Positions 34,265 to 45,519 of a stretch of 64,000 nucleotides of DNA are shown piece by piece. Every line of letters begins with the position of its first letter. The first letter of the stretch is position 1. The notes under the pieces were generated by a model. It was given only the letters and a program-made list of their open reading frames with translations. It was not told where the DNA came from and did no database searches. This stretch comes from Tragulus kanchil. Lineage: Eukaryota; Chordata; Mammalia; Artiodactyla; Tragulidae. The stretch lies in contig JAIOJX010000032.1 in the NCBI GenBank assembly GCA_022376925.1, forward strand, positions 171,021,979 through 171,085,978, given 5' to 3'. The translations under genes were made by a program, and so were the position numbers.

Positions 34265-35250
34265 CTGATCGGCCTTGAGCAGCCCAGGGTCATCCGGGCC
34301 CGCCTGGCTCAGGTCCTGCAGGGAGCGGCTCCTGCCCAGCTCCGCCACGCTCGTCTCGGAGGACGAAGAGGGGAGCCCATGGCCATAGATGTCCTCCTCG
34401 TCGCTGGACGTCAACACCTGGTCCTGCAAGGGCTGCTCCTGGGTGCTGGCCACAGCGGCCGAGGCCCAGGGAGGGAGTCGTCCTCCTGCACTCCCCGGGT
34501 CGCATTCGGAAGCGGCCGCTGCTTTCTGGCCTGTGTCGCTGTCAGCCACGGCATGCCGGGGCCTTGCGAGGCGGCCCGGGGCCCCCACGTGCACCAGGAA
34601 GCCCTGCTCTTCACTGGGCTCCTCGGCTCCGCCCTCAGCAGTCGCGGTCTCTGGAAGCCACAGCTCAGCACCGGGGGCCCAGCGGAGGCTGGAAGGCATG
34701 GGGGCTGAGTCCAGGAGGCAGGCTTCTGAGAAAGTGCTCGGGGCATCATCAGGCTCCACGTGCCCCAGCCCCCGGGCCTCCGAGGCGCTGCCCTGCGCTG
34801 GGCGGGGTGCATGTCCAGGGCTTGGCCCGCCGTCCACAGGATGAGGTTCCTCTTCGAGCTCGTCGGTGCCGTCACTGCCCTCCGCGTCCTCCCTCGGCTG
34901 CCAGGGGGCGCTCAGCTCCCCGCCGAGCGGCCACAGCTCGTCCTCCCCATCACAGCGGGGGCCGTCGGCTCCCCCATCCCCAGCGCGCAGCGAGTCAGGC
35001 GCGGGCAGGGGCACCTCCAGGACACTGAACGCTTCGGGGTCACCGTGTTCCGGCAGCACGCCGCTGGCCTCACCGCCGAGGCTGCTCTCCTGGTCGGGGG
35101 ACCCTGCGCTGGACCGGTCCACGATGCTGCCCAAGCTGGAGGCCGTGGACGGCAGGTCTGTGCTCAAGGACGGGGGGCTGCCGCCAGGACACTCACAGCC
35201 GGGGGTCGACTCCCGGGAGCTGGGGTCAGCTGTGCTGCTTCCGCCGTCTA
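34265..35250 (-). CDS. TECPR2: TECPR2 exon E7, copy 2 (3 bp shorter)
   Basis: 986 bp, the same exon as 33058-34046 displaced by 1204-1207 bp and still open in the coding frame throughout. The only difference I see in the coding part is an in-frame loss of three bases, removing one residue in an Arg-Ala repeat. That could be an allelic difference (two haplotypes laid end to end) or a sequencing error in a GC-rich repeat. Two copies in one transcript would shift the frame, so only one is expected to be real. Confidence 0.65.
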
Positions 35251-35645
35251 CTTGGAGTAAGAATTTTTATAATTAGGTATGACGCTACATAAATGGGCAA
35301 GACACTAAGTGAAAAATTTTGGCTTAAGAAAAAAACTTAAATGAAGGATATCTAATTGGTGAAGAATGAATCTCTCTGGGTACAAATCATCCCAAAGCAG
35401 GGTGAGTAACATGGATACAAACACTGCACACAGTGCTGGGCACTGAGGCCTTCTTCAAGAAATGTTCACTCAGAAAACAAAGAACAAATGGAACACAGCA
35501 CAGTTGTTTTAAATTATTAAAATGTTAAGGCATCTGATAACATTTCCCTACAATACTGCAGTGATCTTCAGCAGAAAGGCTTAGTAGGCACCAAGGAGTA
35601 AAAATTAGAAAAAAAACAAAAAAAAATTAACGTAAGTCCCGTATC

Positions 35646-35890
35646 TGGAGACTTCTCTGGTGGTCCGGGGTTAAGAATTCACCTGCCAACACAGGAGACG
35701 GGCTTGATTCCGGTCTGGGAAGAGCCCTCGGCTGCTGGGCAACCCAGCCCACGCGCCGCAACTGCAGGCCGAGCGCTCGAGCCGCACGGGCGACGCCTCC
35801 ACAGCAAGAGGCCTGCGCAGCAGGCTGCCGCGAGCAAAGCCCAGCTACGGCGACAAAGACCTGGCGCCGCCAAAAATGATTAATTAATTT
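35646..35890 (+). mobile_element. CHR-type SINE
   Basis: GGAGACTTCTCTGGTGGTCC head and GC-rich CHR body to 'aagacctggcgccgcc', followed by an AT tail. Confidence 0.75.
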
Positions 35891-35906
35891 AAAAAATTCC
35901 TCATGT

Positions 35907-36036
35907 GGGGACTTCCTTGGAAATTCAGCGTTAGGACTCTGTGAGCTCACTCCCAAGGGCTTGGATTCAGCTCCTGGTCAGGGAACTAATAAGATCCTGC
36001 AAGCTGCACAGCGCGGCCAAAAAAAAAAAAAAAATC
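35907..36036 (+). mobile_element. CHR-type SINE, short
   Basis: GGGGACTTCCTTGGAAATTC head, 'ctggtcagggaactaataag' and a poly-A tail. Confidence 0.8.
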
Positions 36037-36398
36037 CCGAATCTGATACCATATCCAATGCTAAGCATAAACTGATCCATCTAAAGATTTCCATAACTTC
36101 CCTTCTAAGCTCCGAGAATCTCTGGTCTAATAAGTGATATACATAAATAAACCACATTGTTAATGTAAACATTGAAAAGTATGATTCACAGAGCAGGGGT
36201 GGTGCGCTGCACCATAATTTAACGCTTTGTGTTCAACAATGTATAAAGATTTCACAGTTAGCCTCCTTCAAGGAAAGGCATTGCTACCTGGACTCTCCAG
36301 GCACTGGCCTCGCTCACTCAGCGAGCAGCAGCGCCCCGCGTCTGGTGAAAGGCCCCACCTGGCGGGGGAGGCCCCGTGGGCTCTGCTGTGGACGGTAC

Positions 36399-36716
36399 CT
36401 GGCTTCTTTGGCTTCTTTTTCTTCTTCACTCTGAGAGGTTTCACCACGAGCTCTTGGTCGAAGTCCTCCGAGCTGATCGCGCTGAATCTCTTCACAGGGA
36501 TTGGGCCCCCCCTGCCCAGCTCAGGGCCTGCCTGCGGCCCGGAGCCGCTGTCCGTGGAGTTGAGCGAGCTGCTCCGGCTCCTGGGCTCGCTGGTCGCGGA
36601 ACTGGCCACGGAAGAGCCCCTGAGCCGCCCCTCGGAAGGCGTGGCCGCCGGTGGCTGCTCTGCACGCCGCCCGTGGACTTGCTCCGCACGCGCCGGCGTC
36701 TCCAGGCCATCTCGCA
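36399..36716 (-). CDS. TECPR2: TECPR2 exon E6 (disordered linker, Ser- and Lys-rich)
   Basis: 318 bp, phase 1 to 1 (about residues 362-468). It begins by completing a valine, then RDGLETPARAEQ. The conserved landmarks are SEPRSRSSSLNSTDSGSG, a cluster of likely phosphorylation sites, then AISSEDFDQELVVKPLRVKK followed by a lysine-rich run (KKKKPKKP). The rest is low-complexity and poorly conserved. The segment links the WD40 part to the tectonin repeats and is expected to be unstructured. Acceptor TTTCCCAG, donor GTACCG. Single copy. Confidence 0.95.
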
Positions 36717-37150
36717 CTGGGAAAGAAGCTGGTTTTACTGTGGTCGTCGAAAGGAAAGAGGACATGTCTTATTAAGGAGAACTGTGTTAAAGGCAAAAAA
36801 CGTGTCCACCGGTGACAGATTTAAAGGTCTGAGAAGCTCAAGCATCGACCCCACGGGCTGGCTCGGAGCCTCAGGCCGGCAGCGCTCTCCTTCCTGCTCC
36901 CCAGCCCCTCCCTCCGGCCCGCGGGGGCGGCGCCACTGGGCGGAGACCTGGGCTGAAGGTAGGGATCCTCAAGAAAGTATCGAGCAGTCTTCTAACAATC
37001 ACAGGAACCCCCCTGAACAGTTCCTGGTTTAGATAAAGCTACAACCACTCGATGAGCAAAAAAAAAACGAAGTTTTCTATATTGTCAACTGCAACTACAC
37101 ACATTTTATAACGAAGCTGTGTAACAACACATTCTATAACAAATACAAAC
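36717..37150 (-). other. TECPR2 intron between E5 and E6
   Basis: 434 bp, no recognisable element. Confidence 0.75.
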
Positions 37151-37283
37151 CTATTGATGCTGGTCCTTCAGGCCTGCTTGAAATTCGTATAATGTTCCTG
37201 TCTCCCTTTAAGAAAAAGATTTCATTTTCTGTGCAGGAAACAGACACGATATCACCTGATCCTTCAAAACCAGCAATTGTGGC
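37151..37283 (-). CDS. TECPR2: TECPR2 exon E5
   Basis: 133 bp, phase 0 to 1, 44 residues plus one base (about 318-362). The translation runs from ATIAGFEGSGDIVSVSCTEN through EIFFLKGDRNIIRISSRPEG to PASI. Acceptor CTGGACAG lies just after a long T run on the minus strand (A run at 37291-37305 on the plus strand); donor GTTTGT. It is easily missed because it is short and has no methionine. Single copy. Confidence 0.95.
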
Positions 37284-37783
37284 CTGTCCAGGAAAAAAAA
37301 AAAAAAATCACGAAACCAGCGACCGTCCCAGCACCAAATGTGCAAGCACGTGCTGGAACCCAAGAGGCCAGAGCTGCTCCTGTCATCGTGATTTCTGAAG
37401 CCTGGAGTCGCTCAATCCAGGGGGAGGGGACACTGACCAACCGGTGACTGAGTGCCCTGCCGGTGCCCTCCGTCCTCCGGCAGGCTCTCCCCGCGCCCGC
37501 CCGCTCGCCCCACGGTCCTCCCCCTCCTGGCTGCGGCCCCTGAGGCGCCCCCTCGCTGCCCCGCTGCATCCCCCGGCAGTCCAGACCTCAGCCCCGATGC
37601 GCCATGATGTCAGGCCCTCTGCCTGAATCCCTTCCCCGGCCCCTGCTCGCGGGCGCTCCAACTCGATTCAGACGCCCCCTCCTTGGCAAGTGTCCCTGAG
37701 GCGCTGGCTTTCCTCGGCAATGCCCAGGGCTCTGAGAGCTCCCGGCACGCCTACAGCCCCACCCGCTCGCTCCCTCGCGCCTG

Positions 37784-39979
37784 GGCTGCGTGTGGGCTGC
37801 AGGCCTAGGCCCCACCGTGTGACTCCCGGGGGGAGACCAGAGGCGCTGTGAGTCGTGGCTGCTAATGCATGAGGGAGGGAGCGAGGCCTCCCCGAGCGCT
37901 GGCAGCACCCCAAACACAGGACAGCCCGGGGCCCACACTGACTGAAAACAATTCTTGCTTCTCAGTCAACAGCAAGTAAGAGAGCAGCTCAACGCAGAGG
38001 AGAAGGTGAGACTAAGTCCCTGGTCAGTCGCGCTGCCATGTTCAGACTGGCTGCCCAGGCCCGCCTGTCTCCGCCTCTCCCCCTGGAGAGCAAGGCCAGC
38101 CGTGCCCGCGGAGGCGGCTCCAGGTGAGCGTCCAGGAGGCACGCACTGAGGAACGATTACAACGTGCCTCCACCCCACAAATTAGTTAGTGCACATTAAG
38201 GTCAAAGAGTACCCAGAGAAAGAGGAAGAGCGGTGTTCTCTAGACCTGGGGAAGAATACAGAAGTGTCTCTCTGAATGTTCCTTCAGAACAGAGACTCAG
38301 GCTAGGAGCCACGCTGGTGATTCCTGATGCTGGCTCTGCCAGCCCCGCTCCGTGCTGCAGGTGAGGGGCCAGCCAGGCAGATGAGAGACGCCTGCTTACA
38401 GGCAGAACGAGACCAACATCTTCCATGAGGAAGAAAATGGTCATTTTTTTCTTTCTGCTAAACCAGGCATGGCTGGTAACAATCATTAAGAAGCCTTAAA
38501 ATGCAATGTAGGAAAAAAAAAAAAAAATGCAATGTAGGTGAATTTCATCTTCCGCTCACCCAATTGAGAAAACCCTTTGATCTCTACAGTGAAGCTCTGT
38601 TTATAAAGAAAACAAGTGTCTGCAGAGGCCTACTGACTTCAAGAAGGAAGAACCTGAGCAGGATGGGGGCGGAAGGTGAGGTGGAGAGATAACTTACAAA
38701 AGAGCCACACCTCTGCTCTTAAGAACAGAGAGCCACAGCAGTGTAGTGGGTAAGAACCAGCCTGCCAATGTGAGGGACACAGGCTCCACCTCTGGTCCAG
38801 GAAGATCCCCACATGCTGCGAGGCAACTTAGCCCACGTGCCACAACTAGTCCGAGAGCCTAGAGCCCACGTTTCACAACAAGACTGGCTGCGTGTGGGCT
38901 GCAGGCCTAGGCCCCACCGTGTGACTCGGGGAGACCAGAGCGCTGTGAGTCGTGGCTGCTAATGCATGAGGGAGGGCGAGGCCTCCCAGCGCTGGCAGCA
39001 CCCCAAACACAGGACAGCCGGGGCCCACACTGACTGAAAACAATTCTTGCTTCTCAGTCAACAGCAAGTAAGAGAGCAGCTCAACGCAGAGGAGAAGGTG
39101 AGACTAAGTCCCTGGTCAGTCGCGCTGCCATGTTCAGACTGGCTGCCCAGGCCCGCCTGTCTCCGCCTCTCCCCCTGGAGAGCAAGGCCAGCCGTGCCCG
39201 CGGAGGCGGCTCCAGGTGAGCGTCCAGGAGGCACGCACTGAGGAACGATTACAACGTGCCTCCACCCCACAAATTAGTTAGTGCACATTAAGGTCAAAGA
39301 GTACCCAGAGAAAGAGGAAGAGCGGTGTTCTCTAGACCTGGGGAAGAATACAGAAGTGTCTCTCTGAATGTTCCTTCAGAACAGAGACTCAGGCTAGGAG
39401 CCACGCTGGTGATTCCTGATGCTGGCTCTGCCAGCCCCGCTCCGTGCTGCAGGTGAGGGGCCAGCCAGGCAGATGAGAGCGCCTGCTTACAGGCAGAACG
39501 AGACCAACATCTTCAATGAGGAAGAAAATGGTCATTTTTTTCTTTCTGCTAAACCAGGCATGGCTGGTAACAATCATTAAGAAGCCTTAAAATGCAATGT
39601 AGGAAAAAAAAAAAAAAATGCAATGTAGGTGAATTTCATCTTCCGCTCACCCAATTGAGAAAACCCTTTGATCTCTACAGTGAAGCTCTGTTTATAAAGA
39701 AAACAAGTGTCTGCAGAGGCCTACTGACTTCAAGAAGGAAGAACCTGAGCAGGATGGGGGCGGAAGGTGAGGTGGAGAGATAACTTACAAAAGAGCCACA
39801 CCTCTGCTCTTAAGAACAGAGAGCCACAGCAGTGTAGTGGGTAAGAACCAGCCTGCCAATGTGAGGGACACAGGCTCCACCTCTGGTCCAGGAAGATCCC
39901 CACATGCTGCGAGGCAACTTAGCCCACGTGCCACAACTAGTGAAGCCCGAGAGCCTAGAGCCCACGTTTCACAACAAGA
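37784..39979. repeat. Tandem duplication D9, period 1092-1102 bp
   Basis: Units 37784-38885 and 38886-39979. The right unit has lost about 10 bases in its first 120, and the left unit has lost six bases about 40 before its end (CHR SINE at 38850). Intronic. Confidence 0.9.
38735..38884 (+). mobile_element. CHR-type SINE cut at the D9 junction (full copy 39826-40068)
   Basis: Same element as 39826-40068, which continues to 'aacgaagacccagtgcaact' and an A-rich end. The left copy stops at the duplication border. Confidence 0.8.
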
Positions 39980-40082
39980 AAATCCTGCGCTCTCTGTAAC
40001 TAGAGAAAGCTCTCACATAGCAACGAAGACCCAGTGCAACTAAAAATAAATACAACATTTTAAGAAAGAAGAAATTGAAACT

Positions 40083-40268
40083 TCGGCTCAGACGGTAAAG
40101 AATTCACCTTTAATGCGGAAGACCTGGGTTTGATCCCTGGATTGGAAAGATCCCCTGGAGAAGGGAATGGCTATCCACCTCAGTTTTCTTGCCTGGAGAA
40201 TTCCATGGCTTGTCTATGGGGTCACAAAGTGTTGGACATAACTGAGCAACTTTCACTTCACTTCAAAC
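40083..40268 (+). mobile_element. Bov-tA SINE
   Basis: GGCTCAGACGGTAAAGAATT, B box 'gggtttgatccctgg' and end 'catgaactgagcaa'-like; well conserved. Confidence 0.85.
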
Positions 40269-40888
40269 TGAACAGTTGTTGTTTTTTTTTTTTTAATTTG
40301 TGTAGCCATTTCTACTGGCAATAATCTCTTATCACCCAGCTTTAGACTGAAATTCTTTCCAACCTGATTTAATAATGAAAGTTGTCCAAATACATCATCA
40401 AGTGGGAAAAATAAATGGCAAAACAATGTGGCTCCATTTGGGGGGAGAAATCAGGGTAACAGAAAGGCTGGAAGGAAGCCAGAAAAAGATCCCCTGTGCT
40501 CTCAGCCTGGCCTTGGGGGCCTTGGGGAGTGCGCCCCTGTCTGCTCTTTCTGTTTTGGGTTTGAGTTTTCCTTTCACTGCGCTCATGGTGACTTGGTAGC
40601 CATCCACACAGGAGCCAGAGAAATGACAAAGAACAAGTTTCCTTTTCTGCTTTAATAAAATACACACACACACACTTTCTTAGCAAGGGACAGAACTACG
40701 AATATTTAAACCAAATGGTTTTTCAAATCTACCAGAGCCACCGAACCTTCATCTGCTTCCCGTACTAGCCCCGTGGAAACGGCAAAGCGCAGACTGTGCG
40801 CCGTTCCCTCCATTGCCAGAGAGGACACGGGGGTCTGCACACAGCCTCCCGCCTCCAGCACAGAGGGCGGCACCGCCTCTCCGCTTAC

Positions 40889-41201
40889 CTGGCTGACGGT
40901 GTCTAGAAGGTAGATGCTGTATTCATTCCAACTCAGCACCCAGCCTTCCTGGAAGAAACACGACACAAGCCCCAGGTGTTTCTCAGGTGAGCCGCACCTT
41001 CCGCCGTCGGTGGAGCCCAGGCGTGGGTAAAGCTCAAAAGGCTTGACTCCTCCGGCAAAGACGTCTTTTAAGATAAACGTGGCCTGGACAGTCCCATGGA
41101 TGTCGGCCTTCCACAGGCGGAGCCCAGGCCGCGACGCGTACAAGGTGAGATCACTTTGCTTACAGAGTCCTGGTATAAAACAGGCACCAAACTTCCCAGT
41201 G
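40889..41201 (-). CDS. TECPR2: TECPR2 exon E4
   Basis: 313 bp, phase 2 to 0, 104 residues after the split serine (about 213-317). Recognisable segments are GKFGACFIPGLCKQSDLTLY, ASRPGLRLWKADIHGTVQAT, HLGLVSCFFQEGWVLSWNEY and, at the end, SIYLLDTVSQ. It completes the N-terminal WD40-like propeller. Acceptor CATTGCAG, donor GTAAGC. Single copy. Confidence 0.96.
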
Positions 41202-41696
41202 CTGCAATGACAAGGAAAAAAGGAGGGAAGAGAGACGTGGACTGACTTCCGGTGCCAGCTGTCAACCCCTCATATTAAGCCTGACAATTTTTGGACTATG
41301 TCAAAACAAGGTTGATTCTTCTTCAAACCCTTTTCTGTAGCGTGTGTTCTGGTCAGCTGCACTGCCCGTCCACCCCGAAGCCACGGGGACACGGTCTACC
41401 CTGCATCCCCTACAGCACCCTCAGAAGTGTACGCCCCGTCAAGCGCGTGCATGCACACACACACACACACACACGCACGAGCGCTCTGTCTCCCTCTGGG
41501 GCGGCCCCACGACCACCCAGTGTGTGAGCCAGTGTCAGGAGTAAAGGGCACGGGGGCAGGAGGAGACAGGCCCAGGCTGACCGTCCTGCCTGCTCTCCCA
41601 GGCCGCTCAGTCTCCCGGCGCCTGACCGCGCTGTTCACCAGCACCCCAGCGAACAAGCTCTATGTCCAGAATTGAGGCAGGCCTTTCAGAATTTTT

Positions 41697-42025
41697 TTTT
41701 TATAAAGCTTTATTTTATTTATTTATTTATTTTGGATGGGTGGGTTGGGGAGCGAGGGGAGCAGGTGGGCTACTTCTATTGGTCTTTCATTTGTCTATTT
41801 TTATCCATCTTTGTTCTTTGGCCCGTGTGGGCCTCCCATCGCGGTGGCCTCTGTTGTCGCAGAGCACCGGCTCTGGGCGCATGCGCTCCAGAGCTCCGGC
41901 TCGGTAGTTGGACACATCAGTCCAGCCGCTCCTTGGCATGTGAGATCTTCCCAGGCCAGGGGTCGAACCGGCGCCCCTTGCACTGCAAGGCGGTGTCCTT
42001 ACCCACTGGACCACCAGGGAAGCCC
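41697..42025 (-). mobile_element. CHR-like SINE, distinctive subfamily
   Basis: Antisense full-length copy with A/T-rich TTTATTTATTTATT tail at the left and head ...CCACCAGGGAAGCCC at the right. Target-site duplication CAGAATTTTT (41687 and 42026). Confidence 0.85.
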
Positions 42026-42365
42026 CAGAATTTTTCTTAAACCCGTAATCTCCATTCTGATCTTCAGGCTTGGTGGGTTTTTTGTTTTTGTTTTCCTATT
42101 TTTAACATCATGAAATATCTAAAACAACTAACAAAACAGACACCCAGGAAACCTGTCCTTCAACTGTGGAAATTTAGCAACAGCCACTCTGTTGATGTCC
42201 TGATCCACAAGCCCTAGTCCCTCTGTCCCCTGGTGGGAGCTCCCACTGAAGTCTGTGTTATCACTCCCCTGCTTCCACCAACAGTCTAACCGCAGACTTG
42301 TGTACTCCTAAACACGAGTAATAATCTGGTCCCACTTGTCTTTCATTTGTAACAGTATGAACTGA

Positions 42366-42530
42366 AACTTCCTTGGTGGCTCAGACAGTAAAGAACCCGC
42401 CCACCATGGGGAGACCTGGGTCGGGAAGACCCCCTGGAGAAGGGAAAGGCTACCCTCTCCAGTATCCCTGCCTGGAGCATCCCATGGCTAGCCCACGGGT
42501 CACAGAGTCAGACACAGCTGAGCGTATGAA
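42366..42530 (+). mobile_element. Bov-tA SINE
   Basis: ACTTCCTTGGTGGCTCAGAC head, 'cccctggagaagggaaaggc' and 'cagagtcagacacagctgag' end. Confidence 0.85.
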
Positions 42531-42570
42531 GTATGTACAATAGTATGATGCTATATGTAGCCTTTTGCAA

Positions 42571-42848
42571 CTTTTTTTTTTCTTCTAATTTTTGCCTCTT
42601 TTATTGGTTTTCTATTTATTTATTTTCATCCATCTTTATTCCTTGGCCTGTGTGGGCCTCCCATTGCAGGGGCCTCTCTCACTGCAGAGCACCGGCTCTG
42701 GGTGCATGTGCTCCAGAGTGCTGGCTCGTCATTGGACACACCGGTCCAGCCGCCCCCGGCACATGGGATCTTCCCGGGCCAGGGATCGAGCCAGTGCCCC
42801 TTGCACTGCAGGGCAGACTCTCCACCCACTGGACCCCCAGGGAAGCCC
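42571..42848 (-). mobile_element. CHR-like SINE, distinctive subfamily
   Basis: Antisense copy with the same body motifs (GTCCAATGACGAGCCAGCAC when inverted). More diverged than the others; imperfect target-site duplication around TGCAACTTTT / TGCCACTTGTTTT. Confidence 0.75.
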
Positions 42849-43599
42849 TGCCACTTGTTTTCAGCCTGCTATTTCTGAGACTCGCCCTGGCTGCTGACAG
42901 GGCTGTGAGCAGCACCCTCGCCTCCACGGCTACACTGTCTGCCAGCTTCCTCCCCCTCGTGGGGACAGGTATCTGGATATTTCCACTTTTTGATTTTGAA
43001 CAGTGCTCATCACAAGCACTTCTGCACATCACCTCCGAGCACACAGGTGCAAGGGCTGGTCAAGGGCATTTCCAGGTGGAGCTGCTGGATCACTGGGAGA
43101 CTGCTGCGTTGCTGAGTAAGAGTAAATTCGAGCCTGGCGAGAGCGTGCCCAAAGGCCTGGCTACACAGACACACCAGGAGAGGTTCACACCGAGATGCTG
43201 AGGCTTCACACAGGAGGTGAGCAGCCCAGGTGTGAAGAGGGTCTTGGGTATATGATCCACGTGAAACTGGTGTTTAACTCTTTTTCTTTACACACCACCT
43301 TCCTTCCAAAAAGACACCGTGTGGCAAGACACCAACACATGAGCAGACGAGGCAGGGGCAGGGAGCGTAGGGTCCCGGCAGAGCAGAGTCAGGGTCGAGC
43401 TCTGTAGAACCACCGAGCCCGAGCTACAGAGCTAGCTGAGCTCCCCTGAGCCAACAGGACGATGATCATTATAGGAAAACCGAACTGCTCACGGAACTTA
43501 GGGGGTGTCCAATATGGACAGGGGAGGTGTGACAGGGTCTTCTAACGGCCACAGACCGCTCTGCCACGCAGAACAAAGACTGCACTTGCACTGGGCTGC

Positions 43600-43900
43600 T
43601 GCGAGGCCCGGGACGCAGCGTAACAGACGCGGAGAGGGCCGAGGCTGGCGCCACCAGCCCCGCCGGCCGCAGCCTGCCCTCCCCACACGCGCGCTGGCCG
43701 CCTGCCCAGTCCCACAGGCCCCCGCCTCCCTCCACACTCCCCGCCCACGTGCCACCCTCACCCCCAGTCTCTGCAGGCGGCGGCGGCCCTCCACCCGAGC
43801 TCCTCCAGCCCCGCCACCCTCTCCCCCTCCCCGACCCGGCCCGGTCCCCCTTCTCCGGGCGGGGCACAGGACTGGACCGACCCTGCGGCGGCTGTTCTTC
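43600..43900. other. CpG-rich intron block (repeated at 44730-45030)
   Basis: High GC with many CG dinucleotides. Duplicated with D10. No transcription signal recognised. Confidence 0.45.
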
Positions 43901-44231
43901 CACCAAGGAGCCGATCTGGGGGGGTCCTCTCTCAGCCAGGAGCTCTGACCTCCTCCAGAAATGGCCCCTCTCCTCAGGACACCCTGCCTCAGCCTGCTGA
44001 GAGCCCATGTGTGCGCTGCCTACCCCGCCACCAGCGCTGAGGTCACTCGCTGCCACAACGGCACGGTCCACGGAGGGAGCAAGCAGAGAACGCCCACCGA
44101 GCCTGACCTCTGACCCCTGGCCTCTCACGGAGCCATGGAGGAGGGGCTCGCAAGGAGCGAACCCCTGGACAAGGCGGGCGGGGGCCGACCTGGCGCCCGT
44201 CCCCACGCGCTGAGGCCCCCGTGGCGCTCAC

Positions 44232-44389
44232 CTCTTCCTCGGCTGCGTCCCGATCTGCCTGACCGACCGCTCCTCGGTGTAGAGCAGCAGGCTTCGCTGC
44301 AGAGTGGACACCAGCAGCACCTTCTGGCTGTAGTCCAGCTGCACGATGGAGGCCGGCTCCTCCAGCACCAGGTGGGAGTGGCAGATGCC
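44232..44389 (-). CDS. TECPR2: TECPR2 exon E3 (WD40 region), copy 1 of 3
   Basis: 158 bp, phase 0 to 2, 52 residues plus two bases (about 161-213). The translation includes SHLVLEEPASIVQLDYSQK and ends ...RQIGTQPRK with AG left over to complete a serine with E4. It forms WD40 strands leading into E4. Acceptor CTCTGCAG, donor GTGAGC. The exon occurs three times (44232, 45362, 46425) because two tandem duplications overlap it. At 158 bp it is not a multiple of three, so a transcript with more than one copy would in general be frameshifted; a single copy is surely the real arrangement. Confidence 0.93.
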
Positions 44390-45361
44390 CTGCAGAGAGA
44401 GAGGACATTATTTACTCCGATAGAGCGCAATGGGACTTGCTACAGAGTCACTGTGACGGCCACCAAGGTCCGAATCACACACCTCCGCCACAAAGAGCTC
44501 AAAGCAGTTTGGGGGATGATCAGGTCGAGCTCTGTAGAACCACCGAGCCCGAGCTACAGAGCTAGCTGAGCTCCCCTGAGCCAACAGGACGATGATCATT
44601 ATAGGAAAACCGAACTGCTCACGGAACTTAGGGGGTGTCCAATATGGACAGGGGAGGTGTGACAGGGTCTTCTAACGGCCACAGACCGCTCTGCCACGCA
44701 GAACAAAGACTGCACTTGCACTGGGCTGCTGCGAGGCCCGGGACGCAGCGTAACAGACGCGGAGAGGGCCGAGGCTGGCGCCACCAGCCCCGCCGGCCGC
44801 AGCCTGCCCTCCCCACACGCGCGCTGGCCGCCTGCCCAGTCCCACAGGCCCCCGCCTCCCTCCACACTCCCCGCCCACGTGCCACCCTCACCCCCAGTCT
44901 CTGCAGGCGGCGGCGGCCCTCCACCCGAGCTCCTCCAGCCCCGCCACCCTCTCCCCCTCCCCGACCCGGCCCGGTCCCCCTTCTCCGGGCGGGGCACAGG
45001 ACTGGACCGACCCTGCGGCGGCTGTTCTTCCACCAAGGAGCCGATCTGGGGGGGTCCTCTCTCAGCCAGGAGCTCTGACCTCCTCCAGAAATGGCCCCTC
45101 TCCTCAGGACACCCTGCCTCAGCCTGCTGAGAGCCCATGTGTGCGCTGCCTACCCCGCCACCAGCGCTGAGGTCACTCGCTGCCACAACGGCACGGTCCA
45201 CGGAGGGAGCAAGCAGAGAACGCCCACCGAGCCTGACCTCTGACCCCTGGCCTCTCACGGAGCCATGGAGGAGGGGCTCGCAAGGAGCGAACCCCTGGAC
45301 AAGGCGGGCGGGGGCCGACCTGGCGCCCGTCCCCACGCGCTGAGGCCCCCGTGGCGCTCAC

Positions 45362-45519
45362 CTCTTCCTCGGCTGCGTCCCGATCTGCCTGACCGACCGC
45401 TCCTCGGTGTAGAGCAGCAGGCTTCGCTGCAGAGTGGACACCAGCAGCACCTTCTGGCTGTAGTCCAGCTGCACGATGGAGGCCGGCTCCTCCAGCACCA
45501 GGTGGGAGTGGCAGATGCC
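45362..45519 (-). CDS. TECPR2: TECPR2 exon E3, copy 2 of 3
   Basis: Same exon and splice sites as 44232-44389, displaced by 1130 bp. It lies in the overlap between the duplication 43393-45646 and the duplication 45294-47391, so it belongs to both. The sequence is identical to copy 1 across the exon. Probably an assembly duplicate. Confidence 0.6.

Larger units (their letters stand above)
32909..35321. repeat. Tandem duplication D8, period 1204-1207 bp (exon E7)
   Basis: Units 32909-34115 and 34116-35321, directly abutting, each with the complete 986-989 bp exon E7. They differ by three bases in frame. Confidence 0.92.
34047..36398 (-). other. TECPR2 intron between E6 and E7
   Basis: Contains the second E7 copy (34116-35321), then about 300 bp of unique AT-rich sequence, then two CHR SINEs (35646-35890, 35907-36036). 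36037-36398 shows nothing. Confidence 0.7.
37284..40888 (-). other. TECPR2 intron between E4 and E5
   Basis: Contains a duplicated segment (37784-38885 / 38886-39979) that includes a CHR SINE, then a Bov-tA (40083-40268). 37300-37780 is GC-rich with nothing recognised. Confidence 0.7.
41202..44231 (-). other. TECPR2 intron between E3 (copy 1) and E4
   Basis: Holds a CA run (41455-41475), two antisense CHR-like SINEs (41697-42025, 42571-42848), a Bov-tA (42366-42530) and a CpG-rich block (43600-43900). A 245-residue open frame on the minus strand at 43469-44206 is a GC-driven intron frame, not an exon. Confidence 0.7.

Noticed and set aside
41455..41475. Short-unit direct repeats as a CRISPR-like array
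   Set aside because: They are CA microsatellite repeats in a mammalian intron; no spacer-repeat structure exists anywhere in the window.
43469..44206. 245-codon minus-strand open frame (repeated at 44599-45336)
   Set aside because: It lies in intron between E4 and E3, overlaps a CpG-rich block, has low-complexity Gly/Arg/Ser sequence and joins no splice site in phase.
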